Positions 8,952-17,668 of a stretch of DNA of 64,000 nucleotides are shown piece after piece. The first letter of the stretch is position 1; every line of letters begins with the position of its first letter. The notes under the pieces are model-generated. The model saw only the letters and a list, made by a program, of their open reading frames with translations, did no database searches and was not told the DNA's origin. Source of the stretch: Arundinibacter roseus (GTDB taxonomy: Bacteria > Bacteroidota > Bacteroidia > Cytophagales > Spirosomataceae); assembly GCF_004348825.1 (NCBI RefSeq), contig NZ_SMJU01000010.1, forward strand, positions 124,001 to 188,000, given 5' to 3'. A program made the translations under genes and the position numbers.

Positions 8952-9785
8952 TCAACTTTTCTTTTCTTTCAAAGGGCGATAAGCCAGCGTAAAATGGTGG
9001 GAAATTCCCAGCTGCGTGTGGCTGGACAGCGCATAATCAATCGAGAAATTTCTGGCGTTAAATCCTATCCCCGCATGCGCAATACGCGGTTTTGTGGAAA
9101 AACCGGTACGTAAAAAAAGGTGAGGTACTACTTCATATTCCAACCCATAACGCAGGGACATCGGATCGTCCGTGTTTTTAACAAGTTCTGTGCTTAGCCG
9201 TATGACGCTCGAAGGGCTGTACATAAAACCAACCCGGAGAATTGTGGGGATTTGTTGCAGATCGGTTTCTGATTTTCCACTTTGGGTTAGATTGTAAATA
9301 TGAGCTCCCATATACAGAGAAGAACTGAGCTGTACCAGCCCGCCCATTTCGATCACGACGGCGTGCCTGCTTATAGAAAGTGAGGGAGTGAGTGCGGCTA
9401 TTTGTCGGTAATTAACTTTAATTCCAAGACTTACGCGGTTAATCCGGTGCGCTACCCCTATGCCCATAGACAATTCATTGTAGGCTTTGTCGCCAAAGCG
9501 CTGCACAGAAAAGCCAGAAGTTAACTCTTTTTTTATCGGTAAAACGGCCCCAAAGGCCACAGTACTGAGACCATCAAAGCCATGGTACGAATGGTAGGCT
9601 GCAAAAAAGGCCGGATCCTGAAGAGCGGCGATCCCGGCAACGTTATTTACAATTGATTCCCGGGCCGATTGAGCAATTATTGCGTGAGCCATTCCCCAGG
9701 AACGCGCGCCAATCGGGAAAACATCGTCCCCGGCAAACCCGGCACAGGGGATCAGGCAACACAGCAGCAGGCGTAAAATGCGCAC
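8952..9785 (-). CDS. Outer-membrane beta-barrel protein, PorV/PorQ-like
   Basis: A 277-residue predicted outer-membrane barrel of unknown role. A signal peptide (RILRLLLCCLIPCAGFAG) precedes the motif GARSWGMAHAII with SIVNNVAGIAAL, which resembles the start of the PorV/PorQ/UPF0164 group in which a small glycine/alanine loop precedes the barrel. Alternating hydrophobic strands continue to the end (GISHHFTLAYRP). The start is a GTG, since no ATG precedes the signal peptide. It begins 7 bases after the stop of the unknown gene upstream, so the two form an operon. A type IX secretion link is possible but unproven. Confidence 0.6.
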   Translation of the reverse strand: MRILRLLLCCLIPCAGFAGDDVFPIGARSWGMAHAIIAQSARESIVNNVAGIAALQDPAFFAAYHSYHGFDGLSTVAFGAVLPIKKELTSGFSVQRFGDKAYNELSMGIGVAHRINRVSLGIKVNYRQIAALTPSLSISRHAVVIEMGGLVQLSSSLYMGAHIYNLTQSGKSETDLQQIPTILRVGFMYSPSSVIRLSTELVKNTDDPMSLRYGLEYEVVPHLFLRTGFSTKPRIAHAGIGFNARNFSIDYALSSHTQLGISHHFTLAYRPLKEKKS

Positions 9786-9792
9786 GCCTGTA

Positions 9793-10923
9793 TCAATTAA
9801 ACTTCCGCTTCACAATCGCCATCAGGTCATTGACGGCATCGCTGCTCATGTCCCAAAAATACCTCGAGGCAAATTTGTAGGACATCAGCTCGCGGGCTGC
9901 TTCAAATGTAGTGACATTATCCAACTCATGCATTGCCTCATCAAAGGCGTCGCTGTTTTTATTAAAAAGTTGGTTAATAAACATAAATCGCTGCCCAAGC
10001 GCAATGCTATTGACAATACTATCGACTTTCAGCTGTACCCGTCCGTACGCACTTTCCTGCGATTCGGCAGGAAGCTCAACCTTAAAACGGCTATTGAGCG
10101 AATTGTCGAGAGCAGTAGCTACCTCCGGTGTGGGTTTGGGCGGAGCTATCGGTATGGGTGCAATAGGCGGTGCCGAAGGAACTGCGGGAGCCGGAACGTC
10201 CGGCGAAGCTTCCACAACGGCGGTATCAAAGAATGATCGGGTTTCCATCACCGAAGCCGGAGCCGCTTGCAGAGGAGCCTGCACCGGGGAATAATCCGGC
10301 AGCAAAGCGTCTAGCGGCAGGGGCAAAACCCGGGAGAATTCGGACAGGTATCCTGCCCGGTCGTCGAGAGTGGCGCCTTCTTCCAAAATATTTTGCAACC
10401 AGCTTAGCGCCTGATTGACATAAACAAAATCCCTGGCGCTATCGGTAAGTCGCAGCGAAATTGCCTTGGCTACTCCGGCATGAATATGCGTATATTTCAC
10501 CAGTTTTCGGGCATTTTCATGATCCAGGGTAAAATTTGGCAGAGCACGGAGCTTTTGATCAAAGTACTGCGCCGGAGTCAGCAAAAGCACGAGGGCTTCT
10601 TCGGTAGATGCATAAAGCAAAGGCTGCAAATCTGATTGGCTGACCGAAATATACTGCGAAACAGTATTCATAAAATCCTGCATGGCAGAGCGAACTTCCT
10701 CCCGTTCAAAATCAAAATAGGGACTTCGGAACGCTTCGGCGTCTTTTTTCCATTGCTCAAACAACCGGCTGATGATTTCCAGATTTACCTGACGGGAAGG
10801 CGTCAGCGAAAGGATTTCCTGGCCCGTAATGACTGACTTGCCCGCGAAAAAATCAGCAAGTACCTTTAATGAAAAATCAGTTGAATACTGTTTAAGCGCG
10901 GCTTGATTCAATTTGCTGGACAT
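9793..10923 (-). CDS. Conserved-looking protein of unknown function, two domains with Pro/Ala linker
   Basis: I do not recognise this 376-residue protein. Residues 1-215 are mainly helical with a possible repeat character (EILSLTPSRQVN, YFDFEREEVRSAMQDF). Residues 216-275 form a low-complexity Pro/Ala linker (PAVPSAPPIAPIPIAPPKP). Residues 276-376 form a compact helical domain containing SIALGQRFMFINQLFN, EAMHELDNVTTFEAAREL and the end DLMAIVKRKFN. There is no signal peptide, so it is likely cytoplasmic. It lies 7 bases upstream of the beta-barrel gene, which suggests a linked function. The C-terminal domain looks like the part under strongest constraint. Confidence 0.75.
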   Translation of the reverse strand: MSSKLNQAALKQYSTDFSLKVLADFFAGKSVITGQEILSLTPSRQVNLEIISRLFEQWKKDAEAFRSPYFDFEREEVRSAMQDFMNTVSQYISVSQSDLQPLLYASTEEALVLLLTPAQYFDQKLRALPNFTLDHENARKLVKYTHIHAGVAKAISLRLTDSARDFVYVNQALSWLQNILEEGATLDDRAGYLSEFSRVLPLPLDALLPDYSPVQAPLQAAPASVMETRSFFDTAVVEASPDVPAPAVPSAPPIAPIPIAPPKPTPEVATALDNSLNSRFKVELPAESQESAYGRVQLKVDSIVNSIALGQRFMFINQLFNKNSDAFDEAMHELDNVTTFEAARELMSYKFASRYFWDMSSDAVNDLMAIVKRKFN

Positions 10924-11026
10924 GACTAATTCAGGAAAGTTTTATGGGAGCTGGAAAAAAATGTGCTTGCTTTGTAAAAGTAACATACTCCGAAGGCCAA
11001 AAAAGCCGACGCCAATATACTAAACA

Positions 11027-11623
11027 ATGTTTATTGAACCTTCACGTAAAAAAGAAATTATGACTCCCCGCACGGGCTGGATCGAAGTTATCTGCGGTTC
11101 GATGTTTTCTGGTAAAACCGAAGAACTGATCCGCCGCCTGAATCGCGCTAAAATTGCCCGGCAGCAAGTCGAGATCTTTAAACCTGCGTTTGATAAACGC
11201 TATCATGCCGAGGACATTGTTTCTCACAACGATAATTCGATCCGTTCTACTCCGGTTCAAACGCCTTCCGAAATCCTTTTGCTGGCCGGAAGCTGCGATG
11301 TGGTTGGACTGGACGAGGCGCAGTTTTTTGACCAGTCCATACTGGATGTTTGTAATACCCTGGCCAACAGCGGCAAGCGGGTCATTGTGGCCGGACTCGA
11401 CATGGACTACGAAGCCAAACCCTTTGGATGCATGCCTCAGCTCATGAGTATTGCTGAATATGTCACAAAAGTGCACGCCATTTGTGTCGTGTGTGGCGAG
11501 GTGGCTTCCCACTCCTTCCGCACCTCACCCTCGCGGGAGCGGGTACTGCTGGGCGAAACCGACGCCTACGAAGCGCGCTGCCGCCGTTGTTTCAATCTGG
11601 GCGACCGCGTTCAACGCCCCTGA
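11027..11623 (+). CDS. tdk: Thymidine kinase (type II)
   Basis: Phosphorylates thymidine to dTMP in the salvage pathway. The P-loop is [16 protein letters not shown] (residues 25-40), the Walker B/lid motif is DEAQFFD, and the structural zinc is held by the CVVCGE and RCRRC pairs. At 198 residues it has family length. The ATG at 11027 gives MFIEPSRKK before the conserved [11 protein letters not shown], as in related Bacteroidota proteins; an in-frame ATG 11 codons later is possible. It is monocistronic, convergent with the GreA-like gene 31 bases away. Confidence 0.96.
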   Translation: MFIEPSRKKEIMTPRTGWIEVICGSMFSGKTEELIRRLNRAKIARQQVEIFKPAFDKRYHAEDIVSHNDNSIRSTPVQTPSEILLLAGSCDVVGLDEAQFFDQSILDVCNTLANSGKRVIVAGLDMDYEAKPFGCMPQLMSIAEYVTKVHAICVVCGEVASHSFRTSPSRERVLLGETDAYEARCRRCFNLGDRVQRP

Positions 11624-11654
11624 TGATTGGTATTGGCTGTTGTATTGATTTTGT

Positions 11655-12104
11655 TTAATACACCTCCCGAACTTGATAGGTGCGTCCGTTGACGGAGAAG
11701 GATTCACCCTGTTTTTTGTTCTTCATTTGGGCATAAATCGGTGCAGAGGTTGAAATACCGTGGATTTTTTTTCCATCACTTAAAAACTCACCACTCATAC
11801 CTACCAAAAAAACATGGGTATCTGTCACGACAAGTGCGCCTGGCAATACTTCATCAAAATCTGAGCCGTAGTCAATGCGGTTAAACAACGCGGCAGATTC
11901 TTCCAGAAACTCAAAATGGGTCTGCAAATCTGACATTTCGTTGAGCATTTCCTGCTTATTTGACTCATAGTTTTCACTCATGTTGTCGTCAGCATTTATG
12001 CCAGCAGCTTCCCGCAGCCGGCGCATATCTTCCTGAATATTTATAAGTCGTTCATTCAGATGCGTCTTATAGTCTGTAACGATTCGTTGTTTATTTATTT
12101 CCAT
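11655..12104 (-). CDS. Small protein with GreA/GreB-like C-terminal domain
   Basis: A 149-residue cytoplasmic protein. The N-terminal half is a predicted coiled coil (INKQRIVTDYKTHLNERL; LQTHFEFLEE). The C-terminal half, GALVVTDTHVFLVGMS through STSAPIYAQM to SVNGRTYQVREVY, resembles the FKBP-like domain of transcript-cleavage factors GreA/GreB. Related short Bacteroidota proteins are often mislabelled as 3-oxoacyl-ACP synthases. An acidic patch at the coiled-coil tip, needed for cleavage in GreA, is not obvious. The upstream in-frame extension to 12302 is rejected because it is hydrophobic low-complexity sequence. It may bind RNA polymerase as a GreA-like modulator. Confidence 0.7.
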   Translation of the reverse strand: MEINKQRIVTDYKTHLNERLINIQEDMRRLREAAGINADDNMSENYESNKQEMLNEMSDLQTHFEFLEESAALFNRIDYGSDFDEVLPGALVVTDTHVFLVGMSGEFLSDGKKIHGISTSAPIYAQMKNKKQGESFSVNGRTYQVREVY

Positions 12105-12292
12105 GGTTTTTTCCGTGTTAATCAGATTAGAATTGAAAATGCATTCCCTCCTAAAAAAAGCGCGCCAGCCCATACAAAAATAGAAAAAAAGACAGACGTA
12201 AAAATATAGGAACAAGGGGCTGTAAATCCGGAATCTGAAAAAATATCCATGCATCCACTTTATATTCATTCCTCCCCGCTTCTTCAAAACAA

Positions 12293-12318
12293 AAGAGGCC
12301 ACCCGAAGGCAGCCTCTT
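12293..12318 (-). terminator. Terminator of the DAHP synthase-chorismate mutase gene
   Basis: On the minus strand AAGAGGC...GCCTCTT pairs to an 11-bp stem (two wobble pairs) capped by a TTCG tetraloop, then TTG and T-rich sequence. It lies 25-50 bases past the stop. Confidence 0.75.
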
Positions 12319-12343
12319 ACTATTTTTGTGAGCGTGAACGTTC

Positions 12344-13438
12344 TCAGGCATTCACCTGATTCATCACTTCGGTTTGTTTACGAATCGACTCCATGTGCAC
12401 CAACTTGAAGAGCTCATCGACAAGATTTGGAAACAGGTTCAGGCTTTTGCCCCACTCAGCGCGCGTATTCAGAATTTCCCGGAAACGATCTACCTGATAG
12501 GCCGACACATTGTTGTCGCGCTTGTACTCGGCCAATTTTTCTACCAGCGACATGCGGGCAGCCAAAGTATCAAGCAGTTCGCGGTCGAGGTTGTCCAGCT
12601 TGCCCCGGATAATTTCCAGTTGAGTTTGGTACTCATCGCCATATTCCTGCTTGCGAACGTGTAATTCGTGGAGCATCTCGCCCAATGCTGCGGGCGTCAG
12701 CTGTTGTGCAGCATCCGACCATGCCTTATCAGGATCGCGGTGCGACTCAATAATTAGTCCGTCGTAGTTTAGATCCAACGCACGCTGCGCAAGTTCAAAC
12801 AGATAGGCACGCTTACCGGCCATGTGGCTGGGATCGCCGATTACGGGCAACTGTGGAAAGAGCGTTTTGAGCTCAATGGCAATTGACCACATGGGTGTAT
12901 TGCGGAATTTAGCTTCCTGAGCATTGGAGAAACCCCGGTGAATCGCACCTAATTTTTTGACGCCAGCCTGATTGAGACGCTCGAGTGCACCCACCCATAG
13001 CTGCAAATCAGGGTTTACCGGATTTTTTACCAATACCGGTACGTCCACACCTTTCAGGGCGTCGGCAAGTTCCTGTACATTAAATGGATTTACGGTTGTA
13101 CGGGCACCAATCCAGAGAATATCGACACCATATTTCAGGGCCAGTTCAATGTGTTGAGGCGTCGCCACTTCAACAGCTACGGGCAGACCGGTTTGCTGTT
13201 TCACTGTTTGCAGCCAATGCAGGGCAACTTCTCCCATACCTTCAAAGCTACCGGGACGTGTGCGTGGCTTCCAAACTCCCGCCCGGATTACATGCGCAAA
13301 TCCTTCCGTTTTGATTTGGGAGGCAGTTTCTACCATTTGTTCCTCAGTTTCGGCACTACATGGCCCGGCAATCACCAAGGGTTTACCGTCGGTATTAATC
13401 CAGCTACTAAGAGGCAGGATGTCTAGCGAAGCGTTCAT
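12344..13438 (-). CDS. Bifunctional DAHP synthase (type I beta)-chorismate mutase
   Basis: Residues 1-265 are a KDO8P synthase-like DAHP synthase, joining PEP and erythrose 4-phosphate at the head of the shikimate pathway: IAGPCSAE, RAGVWKPRTRPGSFEG, VLVKNPVNPD, GAIHRGFS and VIGDPSHMAGKR are visible. Residues 275-364 are an AroQ-type chorismate mutase (IRGKLDNLDRELLDTLAAR, LVEKLAEYKRD). This order, synthase first and mutase last, is known in Bacteroidota such as Porphyromonas gingivalis and Prevotella, where prephenate regulates the synthase through the mutase domain. The ATG at 13438 is preferred to the TTG at 13444. It is monocistronic with its own terminator. Confidence 0.93.
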   Translation of the reverse strand: MNASLDILPLSSWINTDGKPLVIAGPCSAETEEQMVETASQIKTEGFAHVIRAGVWKPRTRPGSFEGMGEVALHWLQTVKQQTGLPVAVEVATPQHIELALKYGVDILWIGARTTVNPFNVQELADALKGVDVPVLVKNPVNPDLQLWVGALERLNQAGVKKLGAIHRGFSNAQEAKFRNTPMWSIAIELKTLFPQLPVIGDPSHMAGKRAYLFELAQRALDLNYDGLIIESHRDPDKAWSDAAQQLTPAALGEMLHELHVRKQEYGDEYQTQLEIIRGKLDNLDRELLDTLAARMSLVEKLAEYKRDNNVSAYQVDRFREILNTRAEWGKSLNLFPNLVDELFKLVHMESIRKQTEVMNQVNA

Positions 13439-13521
13439 ATTCAACTACTTAAACCTAAAATAATAATTAACAATACAGATTTCTAAAAACTTTATTTATG
13501 GAATTCCTGCGTTTAGTTACC

Positions 13522-13538
13522 TTTGTTGTCTCAACAAA
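13522..13538. promoter_or_regulatory. Inverted repeat in the DAHP synthase/proline dehydrogenase divergent region
   Basis: TTTGTTG-tct-CAACAAA, 84 bases upstream of the DAHP synthase ATG and 150 bases upstream of the proline dehydrogenase ATG. The same arms with a 1-base spacer occur at 59512. It is a candidate operator. Confidence 0.35.
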
Positions 13539-13659
13539 TAGTAGGCAAATAATAATTAGCAAGAATCTAAAAAAAATCATACAATCCGGCAACTTCATTC
13601 CCTCGTGGCCCGGTTGAAATATACCTCCCAAACTTTTCGTTTTAAAGGCGGGAAAGGGA

Positions 13660-13667
13660 TATATTTG
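13660..13667 (+). promoter_or_regulatory. Candidate -7 element for proline dehydrogenase
   Basis: TATATTTG fits TAnnTTTG and lies 22 bases before the ATG. The upstream element is imprecise: TTTTCG at 13634-13639, about 20 bases away. Confidence 0.45.
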
Positions 13668-13689
13668 CCTTACTAACCTATCACTAAAA

Positions 13690-14892
13690 ATGGCTTCGGT
13701 AGCACAAAAAGACGTTTCATCCATCAATTTTGAAGATACTTCGGTAGCCTTCTCGTCCAAGTCTGATTTTCAACTCCAAAAGACTTATTGGCTTTTTGCG
13801 ATGATGAATCGAACATGGCTTGTAAATTTAGGTACTTTTTTTATTAAGTTAGCTTTAAGATTGCATTTACCTATAAAAAAACTTATACGAAGCACCATTT
13901 TCGCCCAATTCTGTGGGGGAGAAACTATCGACGAATGTGCAAAAACAATCGATCATTTGAATCAATTTGGGGTTGGCACGATCCTGGATTATTCGATTGA
14001 AGGGGAAGACCACGAGGCCGTTTTTGAGGCCACAACCCTCGAATTGCTCCGTACCATTGAGCGCGCTGCTCAGTCAGAAAGTATCCCCTTCACGGTCTTT
14101 AAAGTCTCTGGGATTGCCTCTACGGATCTTCTTGAAAAAGTACAATCAAAAACCCTGCTATCTCCGCAGGAACAGCATAATTACGAACGGGTGCAGCAAC
14201 GGGTTGATGAATTGTGCAAGCTTGCGCATGCCAAAAAGGTTCGGATTTTTATAGATGCGGAAGAAAGCTGGATTCAGGATGTGATTGACGAACTCGCCTA
14301 CACGATGATGGAGCGCTACAATTCCGAACGAGCCATTGTTTTCAATACTTATCAGTTGTATCGCCACGAAACCCTGGCGGCATTTAAGAACGCCTACCTG
14401 AAAGCCCGTGAGCATGGCTATTTTCTGGGTGGCAAACTCGTGCGCGGCGCCTACATGGAAAAGGAGCGGGTGCGGGCAAGAGAAAATAATTACCGCAGTC
14501 CAATTCACGTCTCCAAGGAAGCAACCGATCAGGATTTTAATCTGGCCATTGACTTTGCCCTGGATCATATTGAACTCATCGAGATTTGCCTTGGCACCCA
14601 CAATGAGTACAGTTCTCAGTATTGTGCGAGCCGCATGGAAAAAAATGGCATAAAGCCTTCCGATACCCGCATATGGTTTGCACAGCTGCTTGGCATGAGT
14701 GACAATATTTCGTTTACGATGGCTAATTTAGGCTATAATGTAGCGAAATATGTACCCTACGGCCCTATTGATTCGGTCATGCCGTACTTATTCAGAAGAG
14801 CCGAGGAAAACAAATCTATTGCCGGCCAAAGCAGCCGTGAGTATTTGCTCGTGAAGCGTGAAATGAAACGCAGACAGTTAAGAACTATTTAA
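13690..14892 (+). CDS. Proline dehydrogenase
   Basis: FAD-dependent oxidation of proline to pyrroline-5-carboxylate, first step of proline catabolism, passing electrons to quinone at the membrane. The protein is a monofunctional 400-residue TIM-barrel enzyme, not the large PutA fusion. Visible signatures are FCGGETIDEC, ILDYSIEGE, the substrate/FAD motif GGKLVRGAYMEKER (residues ~249-262), GTHNEYSS, and the C-terminal YVPYGPIDSVMPYLFRRAEEN, whose RRAEEN carries the conserved arginine pair. It has its own promoter-like site. Having proline synthesis genes 7 kb away gives both directions of proline metabolism in one region. Confidence 0.95.
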   Translation: MASVAQKDVSSINFEDTSVAFSSKSDFQLQKTYWLFAMMNRTWLVNLGTFFIKLALRLHLPIKKLIRSTIFAQFCGGETIDECAKTIDHLNQFGVGTILDYSIEGEDHEAVFEATTLELLRTIERAAQSESIPFTVFKVSGIASTDLLEKVQSKTLLSPQEQHNYERVQQRVDELCKLAHAKKVRIFIDAEESWIQDVIDELAYTMMERYNSERAIVFNTYQLYRHETLAAFKNAYLKAREHGYFLGGKLVRGAYMEKERVRARENNYRSPIHVSKEATDQDFNLAIDFALDHIELIEICLGTHNEYSSQYCASRMEKNGIKPSDTRIWFAQLLGMSDNISFTMANLGYNVAKYVPYGPIDSVMPYLFRRAEENKSIAGQSSREYLLVKREMKRRQLRTI

Positions 14893-14994
14893 AAGCAGGA
14901 AAAACGTTTACATTTACGGCGCTTTCAATCGTTTATTTTTCAGTAAAAAAGATCAGACGCCTTTTGGCAGTCGGGTTTTTCAACTACCGCAGGA

Positions 14995-15813
14995 ATGAAT
15001 CAACCCAAAAACCCAGTTAAATATCTTCTTTTAAGTTTTCTTTTAATCGGCATCGATCAAGCCTCCAAATTGCTGGTGCATCAATACATGGAACCGGGCT
15101 TTTCGGGCCAAATTGCCCTGATTGGGGACTGGTTCAAGTTGCATTATGTGCTCAATCCGGGCATGGCTTTTGGTATGCAGCTGGGACATGAATACGGAAA
15201 GCTTTTTCTGACTCTGTTCCGGTTAGTTGCCATGGGCGCTATTGCCTGGTACCTCATTAGCCTGGCCCGTCGCGGTGCCGCGCCGGGTTTGCTTTGGGCA
15301 TTGTCTATGATTTTGGCAGGTGCCGTCGGAAACGTTATTGACAGTACGTTTTATGGCGTTTGGCTGGGAAATGCGCCCTATGGCTCGCCTACACCCTGGT
15401 TTCATGGTCAGGTGATTGACATGGTTTTTGTCGATTTCTGGGAAGGATTTGTACCCGATTGGGTACCTGTTTGGGGCGGACAATACTACTCTACTCCTAT
15501 TTTTAACATTGCCGACGCCTGTATTTTTGTCGGAGTTTGTACCATCCTGATTTTTCAGAGCCACTTCTTTACTCCTGCACATGAAGAGGACGAGCATCCG
15601 GAGGAAATTTCTGTGGAAGCTCAGGAGACAAATTCCCCGGAAGAAAACGACTATCAAACCGACGAAGATCTGGAAGCAGAACGGGCGCTGCCCCGTGAGG
15701 ATGTTCCTTTAACGGTCATTCCCGCTGCAACTGCCGAAGAACCCGAATCGGAGACGCCACTTCCATCGGCGCACTCTGAAAAGGAAGACGAGCCAACTGA
15801 CCGGAAGAACTAG
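14995..15813 (+). CDS. lspA: Lipoprotein signal peptidase II with long acidic C-terminal tail
   Basis: Inner-membrane aspartyl protease that cleaves prolipoproteins before the lipidated cysteine. Four membrane segments occur within residues 8-190. The catalytic aspartates are D116 in GNVIDS and D174 in NIADA, with the LNPGMAFG motif between segments 1 and 2. The catalytic core ends near residue 192. A further 80 residues are strongly acidic and low-complexity (EEDEHPEE, EENDYQTDEDLEAE, EKEDEPTD), an extension absent from classical LspA of about 160 residues. The tail would lie in the cytoplasm; its role is unknown. A strong terminator follows. Confidence 0.95.
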   Translation: MNQPKNPVKYLLLSFLLIGIDQASKLLVHQYMEPGFSGQIALIGDWFKLHYVLNPGMAFGMQLGHEYGKLFLTLFRLVAMGAIAWYLISLARRGAAPGLLWALSMILAGAVGNVIDSTFYGVWLGNAPYGSPTPWFHGQVIDMVFVDFWEGFVPDWVPVWGGQYYSTPIFNIADACIFVGVCTILIFQSHFFTPAHEEDEHPEEISVEAQETNSPEENDYQTDEDLEAERALPREDVPLTVIPAATAEEPESETPLPSAHSEKEDEPTDRKN

Positions 15814-15840
15814 GAAAACCCTATTTATTAGTCATCAAAA

Positions 15841-15881
15841 AACCTGAGTCCTGCCAAAATAATTTTGGCAGGACTCAGGTT
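15841..15881. terminator. Strong bidirectional terminator after lspA
   Basis: Near-perfect palindrome: the 20-base arms AACCTGAGTCCTGCCAAAAT (15841-15860) and its complement (15862-15881) are flanked by A-run and T-run. It serves both lspA and the convergent Ig-domain gene. Confidence 0.92.
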
Positions 15882-15902
15882 TTTTAAGTTGTCTACTGCA
15901 AA

Positions 15903-17495
15903 TTATTGCTGAACATCTAACGGCGAAAAATCCTTGAAAGCCCTTTTGAGCGCTTTGTCGGTCGCTTCCTTTTTATTTTCCCAGTTTGCATCCAATTCCA
16001 GCGCTACCAATCCTTTCAGATTCATCAGCGCACGAAATTCGTCCAGCTTGCGGATAAAGTCATTGGTACGACGGGTTGATTTAAGCGAATATTCGCGCGC
16101 AAAAATATCTCCTTTGTTTTGAAGCTCACTCTTTTTCTCCATCACATAATTAAAACGATCGAGTAAATCTTTGGTAGAACGGCCAATTACTTCGGTTGCT
16201 TCGAGCGTCCCGATCGTCATTACGGTAGTTCCGCCCACGGTGGTTATGCTATTTTTCAAACTCGGCCGATTCGTTCCGGCAATGACCGGTGCGAGGCCGG
16301 TGGTAGCGCCCAACGATGCATTCAGCACCGAGCGGTTTTGCTTGCCTTTTTTGGCTTTGCGATATCCCCGTTTAAGTTCTTCTTCTTTTTCCTTCATTTG
16401 TTCCAGGAGCCCCCACGCATTCACGAGCGCGCTTCGGTACAATGTATACAAATATTGATCGCGCTCAGACTCGTTTATGGTGTTTTCAATCACAAATCGA
16501 ATGGTTCGCTCCTCTCGATTTTGCGCTTTATCCAGCACGTAAAAGGTAATATCAAATGCCAGCGTATCGAAGGGATCCCGCACGAAGTCATAACCGGGCG
16601 TCCAGATAAACTCATATTGAGTAGGCGTGTTTTTTACGATTGTATTTCGGGGGACATTCCGATTTTCCGAAATAAAGTCAAAAGTCGTAATGTCGTCATC
16701 ACCGTTAGGGTCTGATAAAAAGAACTTGATATTGATGGCATTATTCTCCTTGCTGCGAACACGCGTTGTTTTAGGCACCACCGTTATTTCGGGAGGCAAA
16801 TCCATTTGCGTAGCTTCCAGCTTGATCCGCCCTTTGGTTCGGGCTTTGGTGGGTTGATCTTCGGCATAAAACTCCACGTACCGGGCTCCTTTGCGGAGAA
16901 TATTAAACTGAGTCAGCGAAGGCTCCCAGGTAACTTCTCCATTGGCCGAGAGCCGCATACCTTCCGGCATTTGCTCGGCTACCGGAATAAACACCAACGG
17001 GTCGCTGTCGGCGTCACGTACCGCGTTCATGTCAATTTGGTACGTATTCTGCGTTTTATACTGTACATAAAAGGGTCGAAGCTCGTCTACCTCCGGCGGG
17101 CGATTGACGTGAATTACTTTAAAAGATACTTGCTGACTGATACTCTCCCCAGCGGTATTGGTTGCCTCGAACACAATGGGAAAGGAGCGTAAGGTATTGA
17201 TCCGGTCGGCGAGATCATAGGAAGGCGTCCAAATGAACGTGCCCAATGAGTCAAAAATAATGTCTTTATGCCGCCCTTCTTTGAGGGAATAGTACACGGT
17301 ATCCGATTTTCCTCCTTTGGTCTTTAAGGTAAACGTAATTTCCTGCCCCTCTTCTACGATGTTCCAGTCAGGCTGGGAAGGTAATATAAACTGAAAAGGT
17401 TGAGTTTCTGATGAAATATCCTGGGCAAAAACCACATTTGTAACTGTTCCAAGGAGAGTAAATAACAAAAAGTTAAATCTCTTTATAAAGTACAT
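15903..17495 (-). CDS. Secreted or periplasmic protein with putative Ig/cadherin-like domains
   Basis: A 530-residue exported protein of unknown role. The signal peptide is FIKRFNFLLFTLLGTVTNVVFA. Three repeats of the putative-Ig (He_PIG/cadherin-like) type follow in residues 25-340; each carries a phrase of the form GTFIWTPSYD, GEVTWEPSL or YEFIWTPGYD with an NRPPEV- or PPEITV-type linker. Residues 345-530 are helical and charged (EQMKEKEEELKRGYRKAKKGK; coiled coil) with a Gly/Thr-rich middle. The ATG at 17495 starts a proper signal peptide; the longer frame to 17534 is rejected. It may be a periplasmic envelope factor tied to the neighbouring biogenesis genes, but nothing shows it directly. 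Confidence 0.75.
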   Translation of the reverse strand: MYFIKRFNFLLFTLLGTVTNVVFAQDISSETQPFQFILPSQPDWNIVEEGQEITFTLKTKGGKSDTVYYSLKEGRHKDIIFDSLGTFIWTPSYDLADRINTLRSFPIVFEATNTAGESISQQVSFKVIHVNRPPEVDELRPFYVQYKTQNTYQIDMNAVRDADSDPLVFIPVAEQMPEGMRLSANGEVTWEPSLTQFNILRKGARYVEFYAEDQPTKARTKGRIKLEATQMDLPPEITVVPKTTRVRSKENNAINIKFFLSDPNGDDDITTFDFISENRNVPRNTIVKNTPTQYEFIWTPGYDFVRDPFDTLAFDITFYVLDKAQNREERTIRFVIENTINESERDQYLYTLYRSALVNAWGLLEQMKEKEEELKRGYRKAKKGKQNRSVLNASLGATTGLAPVIAGTNRPSLKNSITTVGGTTVMTIGTLEATEVIGRSTKDLLDRFNYVMEKKSELQNKGDIFAREYSLKSTRRTNDFIRKLDEFRALMNLKGLVALELDANWENKKEATDKALKRAFKDFSPLDVQQ

Positions 17496-17668
17496 AATTG
17501 GTTGAACTAGGTAAGTAAAAAATAGGGGAAACACTCTGTTCTAAACGTAAAAATACAAAATCCCGTATGCTTATAACTACCGGGCGCAATCCTTTTTCTT
17601 TTGTTAAATAGTTATTTAAGCTATCTTTCTAATATATAGTACTTTTCTATGATCCCATTCTGACTACG

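Noticed and set aside
12105-12302. N-terminal extension of the GreA-like protein by 66 residues
   Set aside because: The added stretch is Phe/Tyr-rich and lies in the intergenic region; the ATG at 12104 begins the conserved coiled coil.
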